Below, in pieces: positions 9,431 through 17,702 of a stretch of 64,000 bases of DNA. Numbering within the stretch: position 1 is the stretch's first letter; each line of letters begins with the position of its first letter. The position numbers and the translations under genes were made by a program. Below the pieces are notes generated by a model that did not search any database, was not told the DNA's origin, and worked only from the letters and a program-made list of their open reading frames with translations. Source of the stretch: Gordonia sp049847105 (GTDB lineage Bacteria > Actinomycetota > Actinomycetes > Mycobacteriales > Mycobacteriaceae); the NCBI RefSeq assembly GCF_049847105.1, contig NZ_JBNCNS010000001.1, positions 558,001-622,000 of the forward strand, written 5' to 3'.

Positions 9431-9460
9431 CGTCGGGCCCCGTCGGGCCCGCCGACCACA

Positions 9461-9473
9461 TAGGGTGAAAGCC
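9461..9473 (+). promoter_or_regulatory. Candidate -10 element giving a leaderless pgi mRNA
   Basis: TAGGGT at 9461-9466 fits the actinobacterial TANNNT -10 consensus, and exactly 7 bases separate it from the pgi ATG. Transcription would then begin at or next to the start codon, a common arrangement in mycolata. There is no Shine-Dalgarno sequence at proper spacing, which agrees with this reading. Confidence 0.4.
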
Positions 9474-11165
9474 ATGAGCGACGTCTCCGGCAGCGACTTC
9501 GACACCAGCGACCACGACGACATCACCGCGACCCAATCCTGGCAGGCCCTCGCCGCACATCAGCCGCACGTGTACGCGATGCATCTGCGCGAGGTGTTCG
9601 CGGTGGATCCGGATCGCGGGCGGGAGTTGACGGTCGACGTCGGCGATCTGCACATCGACTACTCGAAGCATCGGGTGCTACGCGAGACCCTCGAACTGCT
9701 CGCCAGCCTCGCACGTGAGGTCGGGCTCGAGGACCGTCGCGACGACATGTTCGCCGGCGAGCACATCAACACCTCGGAGGATCGCGCGGTCCTGCACACG
9801 GCCCTACGCCTGCCGGCCGATGCGACGTTGCACGTCGATGGCCAGGACGTGGTCGCCGACGTCCACGAAGTCCTCACCGCCATGGGCGAGTTCACCGACA
9901 AGCTGCGCAGCGGTGAGTGGAAAGGTCACACCGGTAAGCCCATCACCGATGTCGTCAACATCGGCATCGGCGGCTCCGATCTCGGTCCTGTGATGGTCTA
10001 CCGAGCGCTTCGTCATTACGTGGATGCCGGCATCCACTGCCACTTCGTGTCCAACGTCGACCCGGCCGACATGGTCGGCACCCTCGCCGGGCTCGACGCG
10101 GAGACCACGCTGTTCATCATCGCGTCCAAGACATTCACCACTCTCGAGACACTGACCAACGCGGCTGCGGCGCGTACCTGGCTCCTGAAAGAACTCGGCG
10201 CAGGCGACGACGCGGTGGCCAAGCATTTCGTCGCCGTCAGCACCAATGCGGACGCGGTGGCCGAGTTCGGCATCGACACCGTCAACATGTTCGGGTTCTG
10301 GGACTGGGTCGGCGGCCGCTACTCGGTGGACTCGGCGATCGGCCTGTCGGTGATGGCCGCGATCGGCAAAGAGCGGTTCGCCGACTTCCTCTCCGGGTTC
10401 CACATCGTCGACGAGCACTTCCGCACCGCGCCTCTCGAACAGAACGCGCCGGTCATCCTGGGCTTGATCGGGCTCTGGTACAACAACTTCTGGGATGCCC
10501 AGTCACGCGTGGTGCTCCCCTATTCCGACGACATGGCCCGTTTCGCGGCGTACCTGCAGCAGTTGACCATGGAGTCCAACGGCAAATCCGTGACCGCACA
10601 CGGCCATCACGTCACCACCGACACCGGCGAGATGTTCTGGGGTGAACCGGGCACCAACGGCCAGCACGCCTTCTATCAGCTGCTCCATCAGGGCACCCGG
10701 ATGATCCCGGCCGATTTCATCGGGTTTGCCGAACCCACCGACGATCTACCGACGGCCGACGGAACCGGCTCCATGCACGACCTGCTGATGAGCAACTACT
10801 TCGCGCAGACCAAGGTGCTGGCCTTCGGCAAGACCGCCGACGAGATCGCCGACGAGGGCGTCCCACCGAATGTGGTGGCACACAAGGTGATGCCCGGAAA
10901 CCGGCCGTCCACGTCGATCCTCGCCCCCCGGTTGACCCCGTCGGTCATCGGGCAGCTGATCGCCCTGTACGAGCACCAGGTCTTCGTGGAGGGGATGATC
11001 TGGGGGATCAACCCGTTCGATCAGTGGGGCGTCGAACTCGGCAAGACGCAGGCCAAGGAACTACTCGGGATCATCGTCGAGGAACAATCCCCTGCGCAGC
11101 AGGAGGATTCGTCGACCGACGAACTCGTCCGGTGGTATCGCGCGCATCGCGGCCGGGCGCGGTAG
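9474..11165 (+). CDS. pgi: Glucose-6-phosphate isomerase
   Basis: A 563-residue enzyme interconverting glucose-6-phosphate and fructose-6-phosphate in glycolysis and gluconeogenesis. Visible are NIGIGGSDLGPVMV, SKTFTTLET, the first signature DWVGGRYSVDSAIGLS, the catalytic HQGTRMIPADF region and the second signature NPFDQWGVELGK with its catalytic lysine. Length matches bacterial PGI. The ATG at 9474 was chosen over upstream in-frame starts because MSDVSGSDFDTSDHDDITATQSW aligns with the expected short leader. Order and orientation relative to the SDR gene match Rv0946c-Rv0945. Confidence 0.97.
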   Translation: MSDVSGSDFDTSDHDDITATQSWQALAAHQPHVYAMHLREVFAVDPDRGRELTVDVGDLHIDYSKHRVLRETLELLASLAREVGLEDRRDDMFAGEHINTSEDRAVLHTALRLPADATLHVDGQDVVADVHEVLTAMGEFTDKLRSGEWKGHTGKPITDVVNIGIGGSDLGPVMVYRALRHYVDAGIHCHFVSNVDPADMVGTLAGLDAETTLFIIASKTFTTLETLTNAAAARTWLLKELGAGDDAVAKHFVAVSTNADAVAEFGIDTVNMFGFWDWVGGRYSVDSAIGLSVMAAIGKERFADFLSGFHIVDEHFRTAPLEQNAPVILGLIGLWYNNFWDAQSRVVLPYSDDMARFAAYLQQLTMESNGKSVTAHGHHVTTDTGEMFWGEPGTNGQHAFYQLLHQGTRMIPADFIGFAEPTDDLPTADGTGSMHDLLMSNYFAQTKVLAFGKTADEIADEGVPPNVVAHKVMPGNRPSTSILAPRLTPSVIGQLIALYEHQVFVEGMIWGINPFDQWGVELGKTQAKELLGIIVEEQSPAQQEDSSTDELVRWYRAHRGRAR

Positions 11166-11168
11166 CGA

Positions 11169-11702
11169 TCACTGCCAGCGCGTCTCGTCGAACACTTCGT
11201 CAGGGATCTCGTCACCCGGCTCCACACCGAGGGCTTCCATGCGGCCCATCAGGGCTGCGGCCACCGCGATGAAGGTGATGAGATCTTGTGGCTCCGTGGA
11301 CCGTTCCGCCGGATCGCCACCCATGAACTCGAACACCGAAGGCGGCACACAATCACCCATGTCGACCGACCGCTGCCCGGTGGCCGTTCGCCACGCATCG
11401 AAACTGGCGACGTCGACCGCCTCCGCGATGTCTCCGGTGCGCACGGCCTCGAGCACCTCGTCCACCGAGGTCAGCGGACCGCTGCTGCCGCTGGACGCAT
11501 CGAAGCCGACCACCGTGTCGACGGACAGTTCCGAGTCGTCGTCGAGCGTGAAATAGACGATGCCACGCCAGTCCGCGCCGAGCGCGGTCACGTCGTCTCG
11601 CCCGAAGATGTCCGTCAGAAGGCCACGGATCTCGTCACGACGGCGCTCACCGAACAATTGAAACGCGCCATTGGCCACAACCTGCCCCTGCTTTGCCGAC
11701 AC
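11169..11702 (-). CDS. Uncharacterised small acidic protein
   Basis: About 177 residues from a GTG at 11702; a TTG at 11720 is also possible. The protein is strongly acidic, with no membrane segment and no signal peptide. It begins AKQGQVVANGAFQLFGERRR and ends GVEPGDEIPDEVFDETRWQ. The repeated pattern of aromatic and acidic residues recalls small DUF1851/SUKH-like immunity or chaperone proteins, but I cannot assign a family. It is convergent with pgi (3-bp gap) and divergent from the lipoprotein gene across 40 bp. Confidence 0.6.
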   Translation of the reverse strand: MSAKQGQVVANGAFQLFGERRRDEIRGLLTDIFGRDDVTALGADWRGIVYFTLDDDSELSVDTVVGFDASSGSSGPLTSVDEVLEAVRTGDIAEAVDVASFDAWRTATGQRSVDMGDCVPPSVFEFMGGDPAERSTEPQDLITFIAVAAALMGRMEALGVEPGDEIPDEVFDETRWQ

Positions 11703-11742
11703 ATCGGTTACCTTACGCAACGTGAGACTCTCACCCTCGGTG

Positions 11743-12396
11743 ATGTATGCGACCCGCCGCGTGTTGCCCGTGGTGTGCCTGGTGGCCGCGCTGACGACCG
11801 CGGCATGCGCGACGTCGACGACGGCCGAGGTCGAGCCACCGACCTCGGTTCCCACCAGCACCGCGGTCACCGTGCCGGCCGGCCAGAGCGCCCGTTCCGC
11901 ACCCGGGACCGGACTGACGTTCGGCGCGAATGCCGTCCTGCCCGCGGATGCGTTCGCCGAGACCGGGCCACTGGCGATGTACACGGTCACCGGGATCACC
12001 CCGGCCGAAGGCGTCCCCGAGGACACCACCAAGGGTGGCGCCCCGTACTTCTTCTATGTGACGGTGACATCGCTCGCGACCAGGGCGGCAGGGGCGCCGG
12101 GCGTGATGGGGCTCAGTGCGAGCGCCGACGGCAAGACCCCGGCATTGACCATGTCCCCCACCCCGGGTTTGGCGAAGTGCCCGGTCAGCACGCCGCCGCA
12201 GCGGATGCAGCGTGGCGAATCGTATGCGACCTGCCTGGTCGCGGTGGCCGACCCGGGTCAGCGACTCCGTCAGGTCATCTACTGGGCTGATACGACGGGA
12301 GATCCCGCGCTCGACTACAAATCGTCGCCGGTCGTCTGGTCGCCGGCCGGCCCACCACCCTCGGCGGCAGGTCCGCCTGCACCGGCACCGGGCTGA
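11743..12396 (+). CDS. Secreted lipoprotein of unknown function
   Basis: A 217-residue protein starting MYATRRVLPVVCLV with a type II signal peptide; the lipobox LTTAAC places the lipidated cysteine near residue 22. The mature part begins Thr/Pro-rich and then forms a single compact domain of roughly 140 residues with YTVTGITP, PYFFYVTVTS and WADTTGD segments, suggesting a beta-rich fold. Two cysteines (AKCPV and ATCLV) may form a disulfide. The C-terminus is Pro/Ala-rich. No enzymatic motif is seen. It is convergent with the SDR gene, with a 39-bp gap. Confidence 0.7.
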   Translation: MYATRRVLPVVCLVAALTTAACATSTTAEVEPPTSVPTSTAVTVPAGQSARSAPGTGLTFGANAVLPADAFAETGPLAMYTVTGITPAEGVPEDTTKGGAPYFFYVTVTSLATRAAGAPGVMGLSASADGKTPALTMSPTPGLAKCPVSTPPQRMQRGESYATCLVAVADPGQRLRQVIYWADTTGDPALDYKSSPVVWSPAGPPPSAAGPPAPAPG

Positions 12397-12435
12397 TCTC
12401 CGGCCCTGATCTCTGACCCCTGGGACCCGTGTCGT

Positions 12436-13185
12436 CTAGACCATCCGGCGGGTGATCACCGACGGCAGATGATGCAGCGCTGCGGCGATCGGTATCCACG
12501 GCCAGCGCGGCACCGGCGCCCACGCGGACTCCTTCTCGATGGCGGACACCATCGCCGTGACCCCCTGCTCCGTGCCCGTCATCATGGCCGTCTTGACTCC
12601 CCGGTTGATGTCGGTCTCGATATATCCCGGGAGCAGGATCGAGACGGTGATCGCGGAACCCGCGAACTCGGCCTGCAATCCCTGTCCCAAAGTGGCGAGC
12701 CCGGCTTTGGACGCCGAGTAGGCCGCCTGCGCCCTGGGCAGCCCGCGGACCGCACTCATCGAGCTGACCAGCACGAGATGTCCGTGGTCCTGCGCCCGGA
12801 AGATCTCCATCGCGGCCTCGACCTGCGCCAGGGCGCCGACCAGGTTCGTCTGCACCGTCTCGATGTTCGCGGACGCCATTCCCGTTCCGATCGGCGCCCC
12901 CTTGCCCAGCCCGGCGTTGACGATGACCCTGTCGAGTCCGCCGATCTCGTCGGCGAGAGCAGTGAAAACACCTGGGACGGAATCTGTCTCGGTGACGTCG
13001 AGTCGAGCGGTGGCCACTCGGCCCGCCGTCGGTCGCAGCTCGTCGGCCAGCGTATCGAGCCTGCCGAGGCGGCGTGCGCAGAGGGCCAGGTCGCGCCCCT
13101 TGCCGGCGAAGTGTCGCGCCATGCCTTCGCCGAGCCCGGAGCTCGCACCCGTGATCAAGATCTTCTGCCGTGTCGTCGCGCTCAC
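12436..13185 (-). CDS. Short-chain dehydrogenase/reductase (Rv0945-like)
   Basis: A 249-residue classical SDR. The cofactor motif TGASSGLGEGMARHFAGKGRD and the following RR pair suggest NADP. NAG occurs in VIVNAGLG, the catalytic serine in LVSSMSAV, and YSASK carries the catalytic Tyr and Lys. PGYIETD follows. The C-terminus has a hydrophobic WPWIPIAAAL stretch typical of the mycobacterial homologue. In M. tuberculosis, as I recall it, this gene is directly beside the Fpg-like Rv0944. Here about 8 kb of other genes separate them. It lies 73 bp downstream of the aminotransferase gene on the same strand and could be co-transcribed with it. Confidence 0.9.
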   Translation of the reverse strand: MSATTRQKILITGASSGLGEGMARHFAGKGRDLALCARRLGRLDTLADELRPTAGRVATARLDVTETDSVPGVFTALADEIGGLDRVIVNAGLGKGAPIGTGMASANIETVQTNLVGALAQVEAAMEIFRAQDHGHLVLVSSMSAVRGLPRAQAAYSASKAGLATLGQGLQAEFAGSAITVSILLPGYIETDINRGVKTAMMTGTEQGVTAMVSAIEKESAWAPVPRWPWIPIAAALHHLPSVITRRMV

Positions 13186-13258
13186 GGCTCACCAACCTAC
13201 CTGCCGCGGAGCGGGGCGCCGATTCGCAACCCGACCGACGAGGTGCCGCGCGCTCGCC

Positions 13259-14299
13259 TCAGGCGGTCAGGGCCGTCAACCGCAGGGCCTGGACCACGTA
13301 GTCGGTGCCGGCGCGGTCGCCGACCGTGATCCGCATCCCGTGGTTTCCGCACTCCTTGGTCGCCACGCCACAACTCCGCAGGAGTCGGCCGATGGCAATA
13401 CCCTCGGCGCCCGGCAGGAACAGGAAATTGGCCTCGCTCGGCAAGGTCGGGCAGCCGATTGCCGCGAGCATGTCGGCCAAGCGCTCACGCTCCGCCTTCA
13501 TCGATCGAACACGCTGCGCGAGTTCGGCTTCCGCCGTGAGCGCGACCGGAACCGCGGCCACCGCCGCCGGCCCGACCGCGAACGGCACCTCGTGACGGCG
13601 TACCTCCGACACCACGCCGCCGTCCCCGATACCGAATCCGACCCGCAGCGCGGCGAGACCATAGGCCTTGGAGAAGGTCCGCAGCGCCAGCACGTCGTCG
13701 CGGATGTCGACGAGCAGGTGCAGATCGGGCGGGTTGTCGCAGAACTCGACGTACGCCTGGTCGACCAAGGTGAGCACCTGCGCCGGCATCGAATCGATGA
13801 AGTCGTACAGCGGTTGAGGCGCGACGGTCGAGCCCGTCGGGTTGTGTGGGGAGCACACCACCACCGCCACCGTGTCGTCGCTCACCGCAGCGCGCAGCGC
13901 GTCGAGGTCGACGCTGCCGTCGTCCGCCAGAGCGACTCCGTCGACACGCAGACCGACCATCTCCGCGAGAATCGGATATCCGTCGAAGGTCGGAACCGCC
14001 GTCACCATCGACGGCGCGCGGATGCCGGCCTCCGCGGCCCGGCGCATGCAGACCTGAAAGGCGGACAATGCGACACCGGTGGCGCCCGCGCCCACGGTCA
14101 CCTGCCGGTGCGGTACACCGAGGTGGTCGGCGATCTGGCCGCGAGTCCGATCCGGCAGGAAATCGGGATACCGATTGGCCTCGGCCATCACCTCGCCCAG
14201 CACCGCGGCCACGGCGGGCAGTGGCGCATAGGCGGATTCATTGAGGTCGAGCCGGGCAAGCGGCCAGGGCTCGCCGGCGGGATCGAGCGGCGGACTCAT
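13259..14299 (-). CDS. HisC-like PLP-dependent aminotransferase of the accessory cluster
   Basis: A 346-residue fold-type I class I/II aminotransferase. It has LDLNESAYAPLP, the glycine-rich GAGATGVAL, CSPHNPTGS, DQAYVEF and the PLP lysine in RTFSKAYGLAALRVGFG (about residue 210). It resembles histidinol-phosphate aminotransferase and threonine-phosphate decarboxylase but sits far from any his operon. The ATG overlaps the stop of the upstream ketosynthase-like gene as ATGA, indicating translational coupling. It is last of four coupled genes. A role in adding or removing an amino group on a small acyl product is inference from context. Confidence 0.85.
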   Translation of the reverse strand: MSPPLDPAGEPWPLARLDLNESAYAPLPAVAAVLGEVMAEANRYPDFLPDRTRGQIADHLGVPHRQVTVGAGATGVALSAFQVCMRRAAEAGIRAPSMVTAVPTFDGYPILAEMVGLRVDGVALADDGSVDLDALRAAVSDDTVAVVVCSPHNPTGSTVAPQPLYDFIDSMPAQVLTLVDQAYVEFCDNPPDLHLLVDIRDDVLALRTFSKAYGLAALRVGFGIGDGGVVSEVRRHEVPFAVGPAAVAAVPVALTAEAELAQRVRSMKAERERLADMLAAIGCPTLPSEANFLFLPGAEGIAIGRLLRSCGVATKECGNHGMRITVGDRAGTDYVVQALRLTALTA

Positions 14300-15327
14300 G
14301 GACGCCCACCCCAGCGGAGGGCGGCGGCAGCAGCGAAGTCGCCGGCGTGCGCGAACGCGGCCGTCATCACCACCTCGCCCTCCCGGATCCGACCATCGGC
14401 GATCGCCGTGTCGAGCGTGACCGGGATACCCACTGCGAACAGATTGCCGCACTCGTCGAAGGTGTCGGGGTGCCGATCCTCCGGGAGCTCCAGCGCCTCA
14501 CGCCAATTGCGTAAGAAGATCCGGTTCGGCTGATTGGTGACGAACCAGTCGAGATCGGCGGGCGGGATGCCGATGGTGTCGGCCACCTCGATCGCGACCT
14601 CGGGCACCATCCGGTTGCCGCGGGCGAGGACCTTCGCGATTTTCGCCTCGGTGAATCCGATGTGAATCTGTCCCGGACCGGCCTCCCAGTACTTGCGCTG
14701 CGGCTCGGAAACCCCGGTCATGTCGCCCGAGTACTGGCCATACGACCGGCAGGTCAGGCCGAGGACCGGACTGCCGCGATCGCCGTCGAGGGTGAGAACG
14801 GCTACCGCCGAACCGTCACCGGGGATGGCGGCCTGCGCCTTGCCGCGTACCTGTTCCTGGGTGAACACCTGGGCCGCGCTGTTCTGCGCGAGTCCGAGCA
14901 GTGCCCGTCGACCGCCGTTGGCGCGCAGCAGGGCTGACGCGAGATCGATCATGTGGATGAACGCCGCGCACCCGCCGTTGTGTACGTCGAGAACTGTCGA
15001 CGGTCGCAGTCCGAGTCGATGCGCCACCTCACCACCGCAGCCGCGGACCGGCACCTCGGGCAGCTGACTGTGCGTGAGCACCACGTCCACGTCGTCGAAG
15101 AAGTCGTCGCCATGCCGTTCGGTGAGCACGCGTGCCGCGGCCAGCATCATGTCGGCCGAGGTCTCACCGTCCGCCGCGTGATGCCGGAACGCGGGCGCCC
15201 GGAACATCATGTTGCCGGTGAGATCGTCGTTCTCCGCGAACTGTGCGAAATAGTCTGCGGGCACTCGCTTTTCCGGCAGATAGGTGGCCAGGTCGAGCAG
15301 CATCGCCTGTGGTGCAGGATATGTCAT
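14296..15327 (-). CDS. Ketoacyl-ACP synthase III-like enzyme with altered active site
   Basis: A 343-residue thiolase-fold protein of the FabH class. The acyl-accepting cysteine is Cys120 in HNGGCAAFIHM. The second half holds WFVTNQPNRIF where FabH has the HQAN motif, so the catalytic histidine is replaced by Asn265. The oxyanion asparagine is kept (ECGNLF, Asn295). Loss of the histidine argues against ordinary decarboxylative condensation and fits divergent KASIII enzymes that form esters, amides or other bonds. The ATG at 15327 overlaps the stop of the SRPBCC gene as ATGA. Substrate is unknown. Confidence 0.85.
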   Translation of the reverse strand: MTYPAPQAMLLDLATYLPEKRVPADYFAQFAENDDLTGNMMFRAPAFRHHAADGETSADMMLAAARVLTERHGDDFFDDVDVVLTHSQLPEVPVRGCGGEVAHRLGLRPSTVLDVHNGGCAAFIHMIDLASALLRANGGRRALLGLAQNSAAQVFTQEQVRGKAQAAIPGDGSAVAVLTLDGDRGSPVLGLTCRSYGQYSGDMTGVSEPQRKYWEAGPGQIHIGFTEAKIAKVLARGNRMVPEVAIEVADTIGIPPADLDWFVTNQPNRIFLRNWREALELPEDRHPDTFDECGNLFAVGIPVTLDTAIADGRIREGEVVMTAAFAHAGDFAAAAALRWGGRP

Positions 15328-15986
15328 GATCGCATCCATTCCGGGGTGATGGGCAGGCCATTGCGAGACCGGTACTCGGCGATGGCCGTGAGGTTCTCGA
15401 GTTCGAGTTGGTGTCCGGCGGAGAACATGTCCCAGAAGTCCCCCACCCACACCGGACGCTCCGGAGGCGCCGTCTCGGGATACGGATTCTCGTCGTAGAA
15501 CGGGTGGTGGCAGTTGTGCCACAGGACCACCGACCCCGGTTTGTCCAGCACCACCTGGGCGTCCACCACCCGCATCAGATAGATCATCCAGAGATGCTTG
15601 CCCTGATCCCACGCACAGTGATAGTCGACCGTCATCGCATGGGGATTGGCGATCGTACGGGCGTAGATCTCGGTGTGGTCACCGAGGCGGTCGCGGCCGA
15701 CCCACAGGCCGGGTTCGTCGGTGGGGACGAACCCGCGCAGACTGTAGGTCCATTCCTCCAGCGACCGCGTGTCCGACAGCCAGCTGTAGAGCTCGCGCGG
15801 TGGTGCGTCCACGTACCCCTGAACCGGGCAGTAGTCACCGTAGATCTGCTGATGGGGGTAGACGGACCTCAGCCGGTCGACGAGCACCGGAGTGGCCACC
15901 TGCCGAGGATGGCTCTCGATCCTGGTGATCCCGGGCAGCGTCGTCGCATCATCGCCGAGGTCGGCGAGCGGGGTTGTCACGGTCAT
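15324..15986 (-). CDS. SRPBCC-fold protein (possible cyclase/aromatase or ligand-binding)
   Basis: A 220-residue protein with the polyketide cyclase/START-like pattern: GYVDAPPRELYSWLSDTRSLEEWTYSLRGF opens the helix-grip fold, then come VDYHCAWDQGKHLWMIYLMRV and VVLWHNCHHPFYDENPYP. The His-rich HNCHH segment is unusual and could bind metal or act in catalysis. The ATG is preceded by AAAGGACTGCGC, a good ribosome site, 11 bp after the TPP-enzyme stop. Its own stop overlaps the ketosynthase-like start. Family assignment is by pattern only. Confidence 0.72.
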   Translation of the reverse strand: MTVTTPLADLGDDATTLPGITRIESHPRQVATPVLVDRLRSVYPHQQIYGDYCPVQGYVDAPPRELYSWLSDTRSLEEWTYSLRGFVPTDEPGLWVGRDRLGDHTEIYARTIANPHAMTVDYHCAWDQGKHLWMIYLMRVVDAQVVLDKPGSVVLWHNCHHPFYDENPYPETAPPERPVWVGDFWDMFSAGHQLELENLTAIAEYRSRNGLPITPEWMRS

Positions 15987-15997
15987 GCGCAGTCCTT

Positions 15998-17662
15998 TCA
16001 GAGAAACGGGGCGAACGGGGGCACTTCTTCGGGATCGACGTCGATCACCACGCAATTCGTGCCGTCTGCGGCAAAGAGCTCGGCGCAGCATTCCCCGAGT
16101 TCGTCGATGTCCGTCACGTGGCGCACGACGAGATCGGCGAACATGGTGTCGACCCCCGCGGCGATGGCGGTCGGCCGGAATCGGTTGACGGTGGGCGCCT
16201 CGGGGAAGTAGAGCCGATCGCGGGTCACGCACATCCCGTGCGCGTCGTTGTTCAGGATGACCAAGGTGAGTGGGGCGTCGTGCTCGATTGCCGTGTGGAT
16301 CTCCATACCGTGCATGAAGAACGCGCCGTCACCGGCGATTACGATCGAGCGCGACCGGTCGTCGGCCACCGCGCACCGCACGGCATTACCCACACCGGCC
16401 GCGATCGCGTAACCCATCCCGCCCATGCCGAGCGCGACCGTGAACCGCTGCGCCGGCGAGAACGGCAGGTGATGGAGTGCGGCGGCCCCGGCGTTGCCCG
16501 CGTCGGCGAACACCGCGCACACCGGTGGGAGCTGCGCACCGATCGACTCGATGACCGTTCGCGCACTCGGTCGGGTCGATTGCGCGCGCGGCACCGGTAG
16601 GTGGTCGATGGCGATGGCCGGAATCTCCGGTGATCGCGACATCTTCGCGCCCACCAACTTTCCGAGCATCCGTATCGAGTGTTCGAGATCGTCCGTCGTG
16701 ATCTGTGCACAATCCCCGAAACGGGCATTGTGACGTCCGATGGAGGTCAGGTCGATCGAACGGAGTACGTCGTCGAGTCCGGCCCGATCGGTGACCGACA
16801 TCCGGCAGCCGATCGCGACGACCATCTGCGCCGCGCGGATGGCGGCGTGCGCGCTCGGGTGCCCCATCACGCCGGTGACCCCCGCGAAACCACCGCCGGC
16901 GGAGAACACGTCACGCCCTCCAGGTGATGCGACCGTGACCGCTCCGACGAACTCGGCGAGTTCACCGATCTGCGTACCGAGCCGCTCCCAGGACGCCTGC
17001 TCACCGACCCACAGGCAGACGCGCCCCGGCGCCGTCGCCGTCGCTGCCATCCGTTCGGCCAAGGCTTCGATCGGGCCGTCGTCGGTCGATGCGCTCGGTT
17101 CCGGGTGCACGTCCGGGTGGGCCGGCGCCGAACGGGGCATCGGGGCAGCCTGTACATCCTTCGGGATGATCAGTACGGCGGGTAGCCCGCGGTCGAGTGT
17201 GTGACACGCGGTGGCGAGTGCGGCAGCCATCGTCTCCGGTGACGAGACCGCGGCGCACGATCCACTCACCGCGGCCATCAACGCGATCAGATCGATCGTG
17301 TCCGGCGGGTTCAGCATATCCTGAAATGCGCCACGGCCCACCAAACCCGTTGGTGCACTACCGATCAGGGCCAAGAAGGGCACACGGCTGTCGTACGCCT
17401 CGGCCAACGCGGGCACGACGTTCATCGCTCCGCCGCCAGAGGTCGTCATCACCACACCGGGCCGGCCGGTGATCCGGGTCGTCCCGTCCGCCATCGCCCC
17501 CGCGGCGAACTCGTGTTTGGCGACCACGGGGCGGATCCCGACTTCCTGCGCAGCCGCATACATGTCCTCGATGTTGGCGCCGTGGACGCCATACGCGAGG
17601 CGCACGCCGTGATCATGGAGCACCTGCATGAGATGCCTCGCAGTCGACCGGGTTCGCGCCAT
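15998..17662 (-). CDS. Thiamine diphosphate-dependent enzyme (acetolactate synthase-like)
   Basis: A 554-residue member of the AHAS/pyruvate decarboxylase superfamily with N-terminal pyrimidine-binding, central and C-terminal PP-binding domains. Catalytic Glu51 is in VAKHEFAAGAMADG. GDGAFFMHGMEIHTAIEHD followed by LVILNND is the Mg-diphosphate motif. It is first of four coupled genes and no small regulatory subunit accompanies it, so it is unlikely to be the housekeeping IlvB. It probably decarboxylates a 2-oxo acid or makes an acyloin for the cluster product; this is inference. Its start is 40 bp from the proposed start of the divergent histidine-kinase gene. Confidence 0.88.
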   Translation of the reverse strand: MARTRSTARHLMQVLHDHGVRLAYGVHGANIEDMYAAAQEVGIRPVVAKHEFAAGAMADGTTRITGRPGVVMTTSGGGAMNVVPALAEAYDSRVPFLALIGSAPTGLVGRGAFQDMLNPPDTIDLIALMAAVSGSCAAVSSPETMAAALATACHTLDRGLPAVLIIPKDVQAAPMPRSAPAHPDVHPEPSASTDDGPIEALAERMAATATAPGRVCLWVGEQASWERLGTQIGELAEFVGAVTVASPGGRDVFSAGGGFAGVTGVMGHPSAHAAIRAAQMVVAIGCRMSVTDRAGLDDVLRSIDLTSIGRHNARFGDCAQITTDDLEHSIRMLGKLVGAKMSRSPEIPAIAIDHLPVPRAQSTRPSARTVIESIGAQLPPVCAVFADAGNAGAAALHHLPFSPAQRFTVALGMGGMGYAIAAGVGNAVRCAVADDRSRSIVIAGDGAFFMHGMEIHTAIEHDAPLTLVILNNDAHGMCVTRDRLYFPEAPTVNRFRPTAIAAGVDTMFADLVVRHVTDIDELGECCAELFAADGTNCVVIDVDPEEVPPFAPFL

Positions 17663-17702
17663 GTGTCAACCATGCGTCCCGCGCGCTGAAGGTTTGCTGA
17701 AA

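Noticed and set aside
13259..14299. Aminotransferase as the housekeeping histidinol-phosphate aminotransferase
   Set aside because: It has no his neighbours and is translationally coupled to a KASIII-like gene in an accessory cluster, so a HisC role is not the best reading.
15998..17662. TPP enzyme as the branched-chain amino acid IlvB
   Set aside because: No ilvN or ilvC follows and the context is an accessory cluster; only superfamily motifs are shared.
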